Source: Heligmosomoides polygyrus polygyrus (lineage: Eukaryota; Nematoda; Chromadorea; Rhabditida; Heligmosomidae). From it: a DNA stretch of 64,000 nt. The notes beneath the pieces are model-generated. The model was given only the letters and a program-made list of their open reading frames with translations. It was not told the origin of the DNA and did no database searches. The stretch covers positions 1,984,001-2,048,000 of the forward strand of contig OX377204.1 in NCBI GenBank assembly GCA_947396885.1. The letters run 5' to 3'. Within the stretch, counting starts at the first letter, position 1. The number at the start of each line of letters is the position of its first letter. A program made the translations under genes and the position numbers. Shown in pieces: positions 1-11,170 of this stretch.

Positions 1-420
1 GAAGAAGCCTCGCTGTGATGGTAGCTTTAACACAGCATTGGCATTGGAATCAGAAAGAGGCAAAAGCTGTGTTCCCTTCTGATTATTCTACCGTTCACTG
101 AGGTTCGGGTTAGCATGGAGTCGAGCCAGTGTTATACATTGGCAGTCTGCTTTTTGCCCTATTGTTGTTGCGCATCACATGAGCAGAATTAGGGATTAAT
201 AGCACAGAGGTCCACGGGGTTTCAACTAAGGCGATTCATGCGTTTGTCATCCTGGATCGGCGATGACGAGTGATCAACAAGAGAATGTGACACGAAGTAT
301 GAGCACACATCTCCTACAATGCTACTGCTGCAGCCTCACAAGGGAAGGGTCTGAAGCGTATGTCTGAACGGGGAGAGCGAGTCATAGAGGGAGAATCTCC
401 ACCCATCAATTATATTTTTT

Positions 421-705
421 GCCAAGTCGTTAAAACCAAAGACTAGCGGGACCTTAATGTTACAGTGGAATACGGCGCATCACGAGTTTGGGAGTCTTGT
501 ACGCCCGCTATGCCTCCACCTGCAGGCGGCTAAAAGCGGAGTGGAAGTGGGGTTGCTTCATGCGAGGAAGGTCGGGGGTTCGATTCTCCTGCGCTGCTGC
601 GTTTTTGCATTTCAACTGAGTGGTGGAGATTTGGAGGATTCTGACGTCTATACCATTTTCAGACGTTTTCTGTGCATTTTCCAGCTGTACGCTGTGGAGA
701 GTAAC
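421..705 (+). repeat. tRNA-derived SINE-C, copy A
   Basis: Contains a tRNA-like core with a B-box type motif (GGTTCGATTCT near 567-577) after an A-box-like stretch. A diverged copy lies in inverted orientation at 1155-1443, and the similarity covers the whole unit, including the arms around the tRNA-like part. No intact tRNA cloverleaf is evident, so I read it as a tRNA-derived short retroelement, not a tRNA gene. Confidence 0.6.
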
Positions 706-908
706 TTTCTTGAGACTTGTTTACTGCTAGCCTGATTTTTAACCACGACGTCTTCGCCAACTTCAGCTTCAGAGTCCTTTAGTATGCTGGCCGTCTGTTC
801 GGCCAGCTTGATTTCCTCTCTCGAAGGTTGCTTGTCTAAAGGTGGACCACACTTCAGCGTAAGCAAGTGGACCACCGCTCGAGCATCGGCAGACATTGCT
901 GGTGTTGG
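648..908 (-). CDS. Coding exon of an unrecognised gene, 3' part SINE-derived
   Basis: On the minus strand a good acceptor (TTTTCTTCAG) ends at 909 and is followed by an open frame: PTPAMSADARAVV, a charged middle with PSREEIKLAEQ and DSEAEVGEDVVV, then a stop at 648-650. Composition (acidic/basic alternation, few hydrophobic runs) looks like real protein. Roughly the last 20 residues overlap the SINE-C copy on the other strand, so the C-terminus may be exonised repeat or the true exon may end earlier, near 720. The ATG at 894-896 could be a start, but an upstream exon joined in phase 0 is equally possible; the open frame at 1752-2126 on the same strand is a candidate. No family recognised. 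Confidence 0.45.
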   Translation of the reverse strand, partial: PTPAMSADARAVVHLLTLKCGPPLDKQPSREEIKLAEQTASILKDSEAEVGEDVVVKNQASSKQVSRKLLSTAYSWKMHRKRLKMV

Positions 909-1154
909 CTGAAGAAAACCACCAGCACAGCTCTAATTTCCAGGTGACAGGCAAAGATGAGGGAAAGAGTGTATCGATGCCGATTAATTCACGGGATCTA
1001 CAGACCTAGTTTTTCATGCTAACCACCTTCAACGTTACATCCTGGTCTCTTCTCAAAATCCGAGCAGGACTTTATACGCTGCCCGTAATGTGCCCAGTGC
1101 TCTTCATGCACTTTGTACCTGTGTATCACTGATGTTGAACATTTTTACATCATC

Positions 1155-1443
1155 ATGTTGAATACCGCAGCATTCAGCTGGCAAATTTGGCATAAAAACG
1201 TCTGGAAATGGTATAGACCTCAGAATCCCCAAGTCTCAACTAGTCAATCGAAATGCAAAAATGCAGCAGCGCACAAGAACCAAACCCCCGACCTTCTTCG
1301 CATAAAGCAACCTCACTTACACTACTCTCAGAGCCGCTTGACGCCAGAGGCATCGCGGGCGTACAAGACCCCCAAACTCGTGATGCGCCGTATTCCGTTG
1401 TGACTTCAAGTACCTCCTAATCCTTGGGTTTAACGACTTGACA
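1155..1443 (-). repeat. tRNA-derived SINE-C, copy B (inverted)
   Basis: Reverse complement of the unit at 421-705, diverged by substitutions and small indels. It carries the same tRNA-like core and the same outer arms. The pair forms a long potential foldback with a 450-bp centre that includes the minus-strand exon at 648-908. Confidence 0.6.
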
Positions 1444-1751
1444 AAAAAGAAACACATTTTTCAGTAACGCATTTCGCACGGTCTCTTTGAAAGAGCGCTG
1501 TCCATAATTACGAATGCTGCTTAAATAGCTGTGCGAAGAGCTGTTGAATTAGGCTGCCTCGTCTTGTTACCACTCTCTCGACTACGCTCCGAACATAGGA
1601 GTCCGGGATTCAAATGTGGGCTATTCGGTGCCAGAAATCCTTGAACCAGAAAACACTCTCAAGTTATTACACGCCCAGTTTTGGACAAAATGAGCCGGTG
1701 GGGGCCATCTTGCTGGAAGAGGTATGGCCTCCCTCAGGTTACAGTCACCAT

Positions 1752-2126
1752 CTACGGTTTCACTACAATCTCCTCTGGTGAGAGTTTATCTTCCAGAGTC
1801 AGTGCCTGAGCCTTTTCCACTACTCCCGTAGTTTTTGACACGCGTTCTCGCGACTGGGTTCGCCACGCCAAGTTTGCGGAACCTTCCTCAGACTCCTCAT
1901 AAGCATGTACCTGGCCAAAGCATCGTGAACGGTTGATCTCGGGTACCCGAAGAATCAAGTTCTTCCAGCTTTCGAATGCCCAGTGTGAATACATACCTTC
2001 GATATTCGCGGCTCTTCGGTTGTACTCCGCTCCTGTTTGCAATATCGAGGCCATTTTGAGGCTATGACTGTTTACTAGAGGCTTCTGGCTTTCAAGGACG
2101 AAAATCGTGACCTCTGGCGGAATCAC
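1752..2126 (-). CDS. Candidate coding exon, unknown protein
   Basis: A 124-codon open frame ends at a stop at 1752-1754. The last 60 residues look most protein-like (acidic HAYEESEEGSANLAW, then SPEEIVVKP). A donor-like GTAGTG follows the codons for LSPEEI and would join in phase 0 to the exon starting at 908. This is weak evidence: the length alone is possible by chance in a 64-kb window. No family recognised. Confidence 0.3.
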   Translation of the reverse strand: MIPPEVTIFVLESQKPLVNSHSLKMASILQTGAEYNRRAANIEGMYSHWAFESWKNLILRVPEINRSRCFGQVHAYEESEEGSANLAWRTQSRERVSKTTGVVEKAQALTLEDKLSPEEIVVKP

Positions 2127-2830
2127 GGTGTGGCCGGAAATTTGAATCTAATTTTGTCTAGACTTAGGGCCGCCCTCTGTGTGAGAGTTCGAGTCCCACT
2201 TGGAGTTACGATCGGGTTGGAAACTTTACTACTTTCGTGCGGCTTTAAAACAAAACGTCGTTCTCTCCACTAAGTAGATGTCTGTTCTGTTCTGTGCACA
2301 TCATATATGGGTGGAAGAGGTATCTAGCGCACAATTTGATGGAATAGCTCTTGTTGTCTTCCGTTTGTTTTGACACCCTTAACGTTGCTGGTGTTGCCAG
2401 TATGATCAGTTGATGATCAGGAAGCAAGAACGACTCTCACGCTGGTTCAGAATGAATCCGTGAAGCGAGTTACGAACATTCGATCTCTGGCAGGGGCGCT
2501 GTTGGTCTTCGACCGAAACCTACTGGTAAACAAGCTATAAAGGCGCGGCGGAACTGCATCGACGGCCAACTGATCAGTTCCGGTTCTTTCCAGGCGAGAA
2601 CGCGGCTGCTGCAGCGTAGCGATTGCTAAGAGATTACTCTGACCCCGTTGTTCCGTTCGTTTGATCGGGCGATCCCTTTGCTACAACTGTTCCCCACATT
2701 CTCCCCTTTTACTCTTCTACTCTTTTCATATAGTGGTTCACCTTCATTCCTAAGGCTAATTGAATCCTTTATGTGGATACGCACACACTTAACTTGCCTT
2801 ATTGTCAGTGATGAGGCACCTTAAATATGC
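2127..2830. other. No gene seen
   Basis: Holds only a degenerate B-box-like stretch (GAGTTCGAGTCCC near 2188-2200), probably an old tRNA-derived SINE scrap. I see no coding exon or terminal repeat here. Confidence 0.4.
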
Positions 2831-3529
2831 ACAGGGTGTCTCAAAAATTGTATACACTCTTTAAAAGGTGATAATATCTCTCTTCTAAATCTCTTCACTC
2901 GGTTTTTTTGCAATTTAGAACTTGTTTTGCTGCGACGCTACGATTCATTGAATTTTTCATCAGAGACAAACATGGAATCGAGAAACACTCAAGTCTTTTA
3001 AATGTTTTTTTTTCGATTATGTTCCTTTCTTCTATAGCGCAGAAACATGTGCAATAAATCAATAAATCAATAATTTTGCCCGCAGTAGAGATATGTACTG
3101 ACAAAGTGAAAGCTTGAGAAAATAGAAATCTTCTGACATAGGAGCGGCATGGAATGTGCCATGCACTCATCTGGAATATTGATTTTTACACATGATTGAT
3201 TGTCTTTCGCTTATAAACCTGTCATTTTTTTCTTCACGAAATAGTCGTATAGATTGATTTCTGCTTCTATTCAGGCTTAAAACTTAAAAACGCATTATGA
3301 CTTGCGGAAAATGCATGGTGTCCTTAAAATGCGGGTACTATTTGAAAGGTTCTCACATGGCTACTAGTGAAGGTTTTGTCGCCGTTTGAGATTCTTATGA
3401 AAGCGCAGGGTAACTAGATTACTGTAGCGTTCAAATAGTCAAGACTGCGTTATGCTCCCACCTGAAACCTTGCATTTCAGACTCCACTGATCGTGCATGG
3501 GCTGAACGCTTGTTACAATCTTGTTACTA

Positions 3530-4797
3530 TTAGGTTGGTGCATAAATTCTCGGATATTTATGGCATGAAATATTTGTTATCACAACATGCGAACAGCAGT
3601 ATCAAATAACTTGAAGTAACCACCCTTTACATCAATTGTCTTTCGCCAACATGCTGATAAGTCATAGATGCCTTTTCTCCAAAACGTGGCCGGTTGTGAT
3701 TCGAAAACTGTAAGCAGTGCCTCCTTGACATCCTCTCGGTTCCTAAATTGCTGGCCGTCCAAATAGCGTTGAAGGCTTGAAGACAAACGATAATCAGAAG
3801 GAGCGAGATCTGGTGAGTAAGGTGGATTCGGAAGAACGGTCCATCCGTAGTCCGCCAACTCAGCCGCCGTCGCTCTAGCAATATGCGGTCTAGCGTTGTC
3901 GTGTTGAAAATACACCTTCACTTGCTCTCCTCGTGTGGTTTGAAGGTGGGCCCTCAACTTCCGCAGTTGGTTGACGTAAGCCTCTGCCGTCACTGTTATC
4001 CCTTCGTCCAGCAGCTCCCAGTATTCTACGCCAAGAACGCTCCACCAAATGCATAGCATCACCTTTTTCACGTGAAGGTCGGGTTTCGGAACGTCCTCTG
4101 CCTCTCCAGTTGCGTCAACCCACTGTGCACGCCGGTGATAATTAGAGTAGAGCATCCACTTCCCATCCCCGGTGACAAGGTTGTCCAGCCATCCGTGGGC
4201 ACGTCTGAGGGTAAGGAGAGACAGAGCGACATCGGCTCTGCGATCCATGTCATGTTGTGTCAAGTCGTGAGGTACCCAGCGACCCAATTTTTGCACCTCG
4301 CGAATCGACTTCAACCCGCGAACGACTGTTGAGTGACTAACACCAAGAGTGCTTGATAGTTCGCGAGTGGTTTGGTATGGGTCCGCTTCCATTGTACTTC
4401 GGAGGCCATCCAAATCCAGTGTCATCGGGCGCCCTTCTCGTTCATCTTCATCTTCAACGGAGAACTCACCAACTGCAAACTTCGAGAACCACTGGTACCC
4501 AGTACTTCGAGCAGGAGCACTCTCGTTGTAAACGTCCTTCAGGCGACGATACGATTCGTTGGCATTGAGGCCAGACTGATGCGGACTAACATGACGTGCC
4601 GAATATGCGTCTCAGTTGGGACGAATTGCTTAGCCATAATAGCTGACGTTAACAACGCAGAAGTAAATGTTAGGCACAGTTCTGTAGCCCTTTCCTTCCC
4701 CTATCGATCGATTATTTACGCGTTGATAAATTTGGCGGGAAAATGAGCTTTCTATTCAGGAGGGATCAAATGTCCGAGAAGTTATGCACCAACCTAA
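3530..4797 (-). mobile_element. Mariner element M1, copy a (bandit/Hsmar1-like)
   Basis: Complete 1268-bp insertion. Terminal inverted repeats start TTAGGTTGGTGCATAA at both ends and extend about 30 bp. The target TA is duplicated at 3528-3529 and 4798-4799. Size, termini and the D,D34D transposase place it in mariner, near the cecropia/Hsmar1 type group; the hookworm mariner called bandit is the closest family I know of by description. It sits inside the foldback element at 2831-5332, so it is the younger insertion. Confidence 0.88.
3580..4637 (-). pseudogene. Mariner transposase (M1a), frameshifted
   Basis: Transposase of the DDE/D superfamily, which would cut and paste the element at TA sites. 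The intact part (281 codons, 3580-4425) holds HTH2 (STLGVSHSTVVRGLKSI), the HDL-type linker (VPHDLTQHD) and all three catalytic aspartates: TGDGKW, QHDNARPH and APSDY, with 34 residues between the second and third. The N-terminal HTH begins MAKQFVPTETHIRHVM at 4637. Compared with copy b at 8460 it lacks one base near 4590, which shifts the frame, so a full-length protein of about 345 residues is not encoded. Confidence 0.85.
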
Positions 4798-5332
4798 TAC
4801 ATACTTTTCCTGTGCTGTGCTTCTTTTAACGTTTCTAACCTTTTTTAACGCCTATGCACAATCAATTCAGTATGAAATGCAAGGCTTTAGGCGGAGACAT
4901 GGCGCAATCTTGACTACTTGAAGGCCACAGAAATCTCGTTACCCTGTGCTTTGATATAAGTCTCAAACACCTTTAAAAAGCTTCACTAGCAGCAATGTTA
5001 GAGTCTTTCAAATAATACCTTTATTTTTGGGATATCCTATATTTTTCGCAAGCTGTAGTGCATTTTTACGTTTTACACTTCAATAGAAGCACAAGTCAAT
5101 CGATACGACAACGTTGAGAAGAAATTATAACAGGTATTCAAGCGAAACATAATCAATCGAGTGTAAAATGCAAAATTTCGGACGAGTGCATGGCGCATTC
5201 CATATCGATCATATGTCAAAAATGTTCCATTTTCTTAAGCTTTCGTAAGAGCTTTTAAGCTTTTTAGTCCCTTTACTGTGAGCAAAATTATCTCCTTTCA
5301 AACAGTGTGTACATTTTTTGAGACGCCCTGTA

Positions 5333-5627
5333 CAGTGTTCATAGATAAGTTGACTTAGGAAAGATATTGAAAGAGCAGCATTCCTCATATCGTCTGGCTA
5401 TTTTGGCTTTTTTTTGGTACCGAGCTCGTCGTTCTGACCCTTGTTCTTCGTCCTTCTGATCCTTGTTCTTCTTTCTTCTTTCGTTAGCCGTTTTCACATA
5501 TTTAATGAACGTGAGACGAACGGTTTGGTCTGCTTAGATCTTCTTTTGGTTTGCAGCAACTCGATCTTCCTTTCCTTTCTGATAAATAGACGGGGAAATA
5601 ATACTTTGTGCGTTTATTTTTCTATAA
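5333..5627. other. No gene seen
   Basis: Pyrimidine-rich stretch (CTTGTTCTTC repeats around 5440-5480). The open frame across it runs into the SINE and is not convincing. Confidence 0.35.
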
Positions 5628-5930
5628 GGGCCCGTGGGCGAGTGGAGCGCAGTTGGAGTAGGCGCCGGCTGCCGCCTGCACCCGATGCCAGGTTCCTGTT
5701 TCGGATTTCCCGCCCAGTCCAACCAAGCCCTCCATCGCTCCGGTTCGGTGAATTGGTGCCAGACGTGTCTGGGAAGGATAAAGCGCTAACGTGTTCATCG
5801 GCTGGCCGCGGCAAGTCATTGTATGGCCAAATAGGCATCCAACTCGCCTCCACGACATCCCGTAGAAGTAGAATGCGTGGCGCATCCCAAGGGGATTGAA
5901 TAACGCCGTCCTTTATTCTTATCCTTATAA
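5628..5930 (+). repeat. SINE-A, full copy
   Basis: Reference copy of the commonest SINE in the window. It has a tRNA-like head (GAGCGCAGTTGGAG), a broken B-box region (TTCCTGTTTCGGATTTCCCG), a conserved body (GGGAAGGATAAAGCGCT; TAGAAGTAGAATGCGTGGCG) and a tail TAACGCCGTCCTTTATTC. Other copies are at 8688, 13266, 16629, 19197, 22555, 23195, 24758, 47380 and 63079. Confidence 0.75.
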
Positions 5931-6079
5931 GGTTCCGTGCTGAACGGAAACTTAAGTAATCCTTTGTTTTTTCATATTTTTGCAATTATACGTACAGTTG
6001 CATTTATAGGGCTTTGCTCTATTACAATTTGTATAATTTGTAAATACATATAGAGAAAGGTTCATAAAAATTTAACTGA

Positions 6080-6320
6080 TTTCAACTTTGCGGGTCGGAT
6101 TTACTGAACCGCATTTGGAACTCTTGTTGTTAGTGGTATCTCACGCATTAAATCGATAACGGCTCCCGTCCAGTGGGTGTCTGTGATGCACATTATGTGA
6201 CCGGACCACCTAATTTTCGACGACTCTGCCCATGCGACGAAGTTTGATTCTCGATCATAGTCAGAGGTCAGAACTCCGGTGGATTTCTCTCAATTGCCTG
6301 AATTGTGTCACTTCAAGCGT
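6080..6320 (-). pseudogene. RTE-type LINE, 3' coding fragment
   Basis: The minus-strand frame reads SSKIRWSGHIMCITDTHWTG, the conserved tail of RTE-like reverse transcriptase ORFs (compare SSKIRWARHEMRFAYTRWTR at about 43270-43330). It has lost the part after TGAVIDLMREIP. No start, RT core or endonuclease remains, so it is a dead 5'-truncated fragment. Confidence 0.65.
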
Positions 6321-6375
6321 CGTCCTCTTCATTTCTAGCTGCTCCACGTTGGTCGAATGTTCACCCTACCTTCCT

Positions 6376-6545
6376 GGAATCGGATTCATCAACGACTTGC
6401 AGCAATTTAGCAGAGAATATTGCAGCCGAAATCCCTGATAACGCCGCTTATCAAGCGATACGGTGAGCGATAAGCCGTGCTATCTGAGTTTTCCGCTGTG
6501 AATTCTCTGTTAAAGTTATGTAAGTCGTTGATGAATCCGACCCCT
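6376..6545. repeat. MITE family A, complete copy
   Basis: 170-bp palindromic element. Left end GGATTCATCAACGACTTGCA matches the complement of the right end GTAAGTCGTTGATGAATCCG. The interior is also palindromic (GATAACGCCGCTTATCA ... GATAAGCCGTGCTATC). Further copies are at 35306, 36462 and 47573. Confidence 0.7.
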
Positions 6546-7405
6546 GGGGTCAAGCTCTCTAACAAGGGATTCAGTGAGTTCGGTCTGGAAATTCTGAACG
6601 ATACCTACATAGTCTTGTGAGGCATCGGACGATGATCACAGAACGTTCCGGAGACGTCGCGAGGGAACTAAGCCAAAGATGGAAGACTACAAGGATTGAT
6701 GGATGATGAAGTTAGGCAACAAATTGGGACCCCTCACAAAAACTGTAGGAGAACAGCTTGTAGCATAGTTAAGAGCTTCAGTTTATGAAAAACACGATCG
6801 AAATGGCTGAGTGTCCTACAACTCGTAAAGCTGTCCGTGGTTTGCTGTTGCTGAAAATGTGTTTTTGTCGACTTGTTTGTTCAGCTGATTTGGGCACAAA
6901 CAAACGGCATACCACACACAGCGCATGACTCCGAAGAAGGGCCCTTCAAAACCCCAACAACATCACTTTTTGATACCAATGCTCGTTCTTCGATATTCCC
7001 AACTTCCATTCGTTCGTTGCTCGTGCCAGTTTCCCTACATAAAGATCATTGAGTTTCTTCCGTGATAAGGGCCTTTTAGCGTTGTACGTAATCCGCTGCA
7101 ATTTTTAGGTCTGCGGCAACTTTTGAACAGCTGAATTTTTCAAAACGGAGTGCTTATGCCCACATTCTCAAATTTTTCTTCGAATCTAATGCATACAAAA
7201 AGAAAAAATGAGATTGGAAAAGCGACAGTTTTAATAACTTTGAAATCTAAGAGCTTTAGCGAATTTCGCAAGCATTTTTAAGAAAACATTTAGGAAAGCA
7301 ACACTCGGGAAAACGATTTTTTAGAATCATTTTGTCATTCTCGATGCGATTGAATCTTAAAAGCATGAATGGTTTACGAAGGAAAACCCATGGTTCCAGA
7401 TATTA
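6546..7405. other. No gene seen
   Basis: Unique-looking AT-rich DNA up to the TA target of the next mariner. I see no exon with both splice signals and a convincing frame. Confidence 0.35.
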
Positions 7406-8637
7406 TTAGGTTGGTGCATAAGTTCTCGGACATTTGGGGCATGAAATATTTATTAACACACCATACGAACAACAATATCAAATCATTTGAAGTAAGCACC
7501 CTTTACATCAATTGTCTTTCGCCAACGTGCTGGTAAGTCATGGATGCCTTTTCTTCAAAACGTGGCCGGTTGTGATTCGAGAAATGTGAGCAGTGCCTCC
7601 TTGACATCCTCTCGGTTCCTAAATTGCTGGCCGTCCAAATAGCGTTGAAGGCTTGAAAACAATGATAGTCAGAAGGAGCGGGATCTGGTGAGTAAGGCGG
7701 ATTTGAAAGAACAGTCCATCCGCAGTCCGCCAACTCAGCCGCCGTCGCTCTAGCAATATGCGGTCTAGCGTTGTCGTGTTGAAAATACACCTTCACTTGC
7801 TCTCCTCGTGTGGTTTGAAGGTGGGCCCTCAACTTCCTCAGTTGGTTGACGTAAACCTCTGCCGTCACTGTTCCCTTCGTCCAGCAGCTCCGAGTATTCT
7901 ACGCCAAGAACGCTCCACCAAATGCATAGCATCACCTTTTTCACGTGAAGGTCGGGTTTCGGAACGTCCTCTGCCTCTCCAGTTGCGTCAACCCACTGTG
8001 CACGCCGGTGATAATTAGAGTAGAGCATCCACTTCCCATCCCCGGTGACAAGGTTGTCCAGCCATCCGTGGGCACGTCTGAGGGTAAGGAGAGACAGAGC
8101 GACATCGGCTCTGCGATCCATGTCATGTTGTGTCAAGTCGTGAGGTACCCAGCGACCCAATTTTTGCACCTTGCCGATCGACTTCAATCCTCGAACGACT
8201 GTTGAGTGACTAACACCAAGAGTGCTTGATAGTTCGCGAGTGGTTTGGTATGGGTCCGCTTCCACTCTACTTCGGAGGCCATCCAAATCCAGTGTCATCG
8301 GGCGCCCCTCTCGTTCATTATCTTCAACGGAGAATTCATCAACTGCATACTTGGAGAACTACTGGTACACAGTACTTGGAGCAGGAGCACTCTCGTTGTA
8401 AACATCCTTCAGACGACGATGCGATTCGTCGGCATTGAGGCCAGATTGATGCAGGAATAACATGACATGCCGAATATGCGTCTCAGTTGGGATGAATCGC
8501 TTAGCCATAATAGCTGTCGTTAACAACGCAGAAATCGATCGATCATTTACGCGTTGATACATGTGAGAAATTTGGTGGGAAAATGCGCTGTCAATTCAGG
8601 AGGGAACAAATATCCAAGAACTTATGCACCAACCTAA
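7406..8637 (-). mobile_element. Mariner element M1, copy b
   Basis: Second copy of the 3530-4797 family, 1232 bp, same termini, TA duplicated at 7404-7405 and 8638-8639. The two copies are closely similar over their length but differ by several small indels, so they are separate, now decayed insertions. Confidence 0.87.
7503..8508 (-). pseudogene. Mariner transposase (M1b), multiple breaks
   Basis: The start MAKRFIPTETHIRHVM at 8508 runs through HTH1 to a stop at about 8360 (codon after STVYQ). HTH2 and the first catalytic aspartate (TGDGKW) lie in the next open segment (7765-8298). A deletion near 7875 moves the rest (QHDNARPH, APSDYH) to another frame (7503-7868), with one more shift near 7655. 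The N-terminal part is intact here although copy a is broken there. Confidence 0.85.
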
Positions 8638-8687
8638 TAGTAGCCATTTTGAGGGCTAGAAAATGTCGATTTCACTTCTAGATAGGG

Positions 8688-8970
8688 ATGAAGGATAAGG
8701 GACGGTATCAATCAGAGCCTACATATCTGGGATGCGCCACGCATTCTTCTTCTAAGAGATATCGTAACGGCAATTTGGATGCGTATTTGCACTATACAAC
8801 TGCGGTGGCCAGCCGATGAACAAGTCAGTGCTTTATCCTTCCCAGGCAAGTCTGCTGCCTATTCACCGAACTCGTGGAGATAGAAGGTTAGTTGGCTTGG
8901 GTGAGGGATTCTGAACCATGAACCTTTAAACGAATTTCACAGCTCCCAACTGCGCTACCAAGCGCCGTCA
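8688..8970 (-). repeat. SINE-A copy
   Basis: Reverse orientation, from AAGGATAAGGGACGGTAT (tail) to TGCGCTACCAAGCGCC (head). It matches the 5628 copy through TGCGCCACGCATTCTTCTTC and GATGAACAAGTCAGTGCTTT. Confidence 0.7.
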
Positions 8971-9350
8971 TCTGGATTCAAGAGAAAAAAAGAAGAAAAA
9001 GGTTTGATATTCAGTAACGCTATGTAGTAACTTAGAAGACTTAGTAGTAACTCCAGGTGCTAACTTTTTTAGCAAATTTGATGAGCATTCGAAAAGTGAA
9101 AGCATTTTTCAAGATGCCGTTCAACAGTGGTACACTCCCCTCGTGATCGTGCGAACGATTTATTTAGAATTAGTTTCTCTCTTCAGATGACATTCACATT
9201 GACCTAAGAATAGTGGTTTTCTGGTTCAAGCCATTAGTGACCATTTTGAAGGTCATCAGGTTTGGATTTCGCCTTGTTCACAATGTAGAAAAAAGAAGGT
9301 ATTGGCAGCTAAAAGTAGTTAGAAGGATGTTTAATTGTGATCAAAATCTT

Positions 9351-9405
9351 GCGTCGGGCGGGACTCGAACCCACACCTCCTGCTTTCCGAACAGCGATGC
9401 TATCT
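9351..9405 (-). repeat. tRNA-like SINE-B fragment
   Basis: Minus strand carries GGTTCGAGTCCCGCC (B-box) next to an eroded anticodon region. It belongs to the tRNA-like family amplified at 26342-27345, and shares the TTTTGATC flank. The A-box end is lost. Confidence 0.5.
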
Positions 9406-9515
9406 ATGATCAGATAGATGATGTATCCATCGTTCTGACTACTCCTGTCTTCTATAGCAGCCGCTCGAGGCTCTAGCAAAAATGAAAAACAGTATTGGCA
9501 GCGTTATGTTCTATT

Positions 9516-10510
9516 TATGGTTATTTATTTTATTTACTTAATGATGCACCATAAGTGTGCTACAACAGGAACATGAACACACAAATTCCGTATAAACTCA
9601 AACTAACTCAATACAATAAACTTAACAGTGCACACTGACGAAACAAAGGCAAGAAATCATGCACTGCAATTGATAAAGTATGGTGTTTCGCAGCGATTCA
9701 GAAGCTTAGATACAAGGAGGCTAACGAACCAAAACATCTAAAGAGATTAAAAGTAAAATGTCAATTTGAATGAATAATAATTAGAATTTCACTAAACTAA
9801 ATCGTTGCAAAGGTCTGCTTGGCGCTCAGCATAGCTATGATGCGATTCCGATGGAGTGGAGAATCACTTTCGAGCAGCTTAGTCGAACGGAAGCACCTAG
9901 GAGTCCGGTCTTATTCCAGTCATACCTAGGCCTTCATTACGCTTCCATTCGATGCTGCTTCCATAGGAACTGAGGTGGTCAAACCGAACTTGCAGACGTA
10001 AATTGTCTCAAGTAAGGCATGACTCTACGCACTATGTATGTGTATCTATTATATAAAGAAAACATAAGCATGAGAAAAAAATCCATGGTGGTTCCTCCGT
10101 ATTTAAGCTCTGAATAGCTTCTAACTTTAGTCGGAATCTTCTTCTTCAGCGTTTGTCCCGCTTCGTGATGGGGTCCGCTATTCTGGTGTCATGACGCCAC
10201 CTCTCCCGATCCAGCGCTAGATCAGAGTAAACACCAGTAATTTTCAAGTCCGTATGTAACGTATCTAACCAGCGCTGCTTCGGTCGCCCTCTAGGCCGCT
10301 TTCCTATTACCTCGAAGTTAAGGCCTACCTTGCGGACGCTGTCTTCCTTTCCACGCAGAACGTGGCCGTACCATCGCAAGCGAGCTTCGCGCATCTTGTC
10401 AGCTATCGGCGCGAGACCGAACTTCTGCCGAATGACATCGTTTCGGATGCAGTCCATGCGCATCCGAAGAACTTCAGTCGGAATCGAAGCAGGCATATTG
10501 ATTCATTAAG
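9516..10510 (-). mobile_element. Non-LTR retrotransposon 3' end (LINE)
   Basis: On the minus strand the last part of a LINE ORF2 (10146-10496) is followed by a 3' region ending in an AAATAAATAA-type tail at about 9545-9516. Everything upstream of the ORF tail is missing, as expected for a 5'-truncated insertion. Confidence 0.6.
10146..10496 (-). pseudogene. LINE ORF2 C-terminal domain, 5'-truncated
   Basis: 116 open codons: MRMDCIRNDVIRQKFG, REARLRWYGHVLRG, RPRGRPKQRWLDTLHTDL and the end DPITKRDKR. This is the conserved tail region after the RT domain in nematode non-LTR elements. The RT core and endonuclease are absent. A more decayed relative is at 63700-64000, also on the minus strand. 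Confidence 0.75.
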
Positions 10511-11159
10511 TGTGACAAACGCAACACGCACTAATGTGTATCAAAACGTAGTCCCTTAACATTAGTATCACTCTGTACTATGCAACTGGTATCGACGATC
10601 CGGGATCAACCAGTGAGCGGCGGCATGCGGGTATGTTGGTCAGCGAACTCCATAAAGTCACATACTTCACACTGGCGACTTTGCCGGCAACACTCTTAGA
10701 AATCTGCAATACGAAGCGTAGACACTAGGTCTACTTCTCTCAATCTAGTCCTAAATGATGAGATGTTCTCTGCAACAATGACACTACATGGAAGCCTCTG
10801 AAGCTATCGAGAAGTTCTGAAGAATAAGGAGTTTATGGTATTATCGTAGTTCCGGTAGTCGTAATTAGCTATTACGGTTATGTCTAATAAATCCTGATTT
10901 TGTTCTCTTCGCCTTATATCGCACACTTTTAGCTAAAATATTTTCTGCAAAATGTGTGTGCTGCTACTATTTCTCCCTTGATTCCCTAAAAATGTTGACA
11001 CAGTTCTTCCGTGCTTCTCTATCGCCTAGATTCTGAACAGTGTTTTACCATATTTGTTCTTACACTCGCTTCACCGTGCCTCTTAAGAAGAAGCGCTGGC
11101 TTTTGCGTTGCCATTGGCATCCCAGAATGTTGCTCTTGTTCCTCGACGATGATTCAGTT
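10511..11159. other. Unique DNA upstream of a secreted-peptide gene
   Basis: No repeat or exon recognised. It may contain the promoter of the gene at 11171, but I see no specific element. Confidence 0.3.
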
Positions 11160-11169
11160 GTTGTTTCAG
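11160..11169 (+). promoter_or_regulatory. 3' splice acceptor just before a start codon (trans-splice candidate)
   Basis: GTTGTTTCAG ends at 11169, one base before ATG at 11171. A nematode acceptor directly before a start is typical of spliced-leader addition. Confidence 0.45.
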
Positions 11170-11170
11170 A

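Larger units (their letters stand above)
2831..5332. mobile_element. Large foldback DNA element, copy 1 (interrupted by a mariner)
   Basis: The left end (ACAGGGTGTCTCAAAAA, followed by a TGATAATATCTC region) matches the reverse complement of the right end (GTACAGGGCGTCTCAAAAAA). Inside, a second nested inverted pair flanks the centre, for example GTGCATGGGCTGAAC on the left and related complementary blocks near 4880-5040. Net length without the nested mariner is about 1.23 kb. Related copies are at 15150-16187 and 60298-61379. No transposase is present, so it is non-autonomous. Open frames inside are not genes. Confidence 0.65.

Noticed and set aside
1752..2126. Two-exon model using GTATGT (near 1997) and TTGGCCAG
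   Set aside because: The phases do not agree: joining in phase 1 gives an immediate stop, so a single open exon was kept.
5441..5985. 152- and 123-codon ORFs
   Set aside because: They run through SINE-A on either strand; similar frames appear in other SINE-A copies (13092-13541, 19235-19565, 23206-23507).
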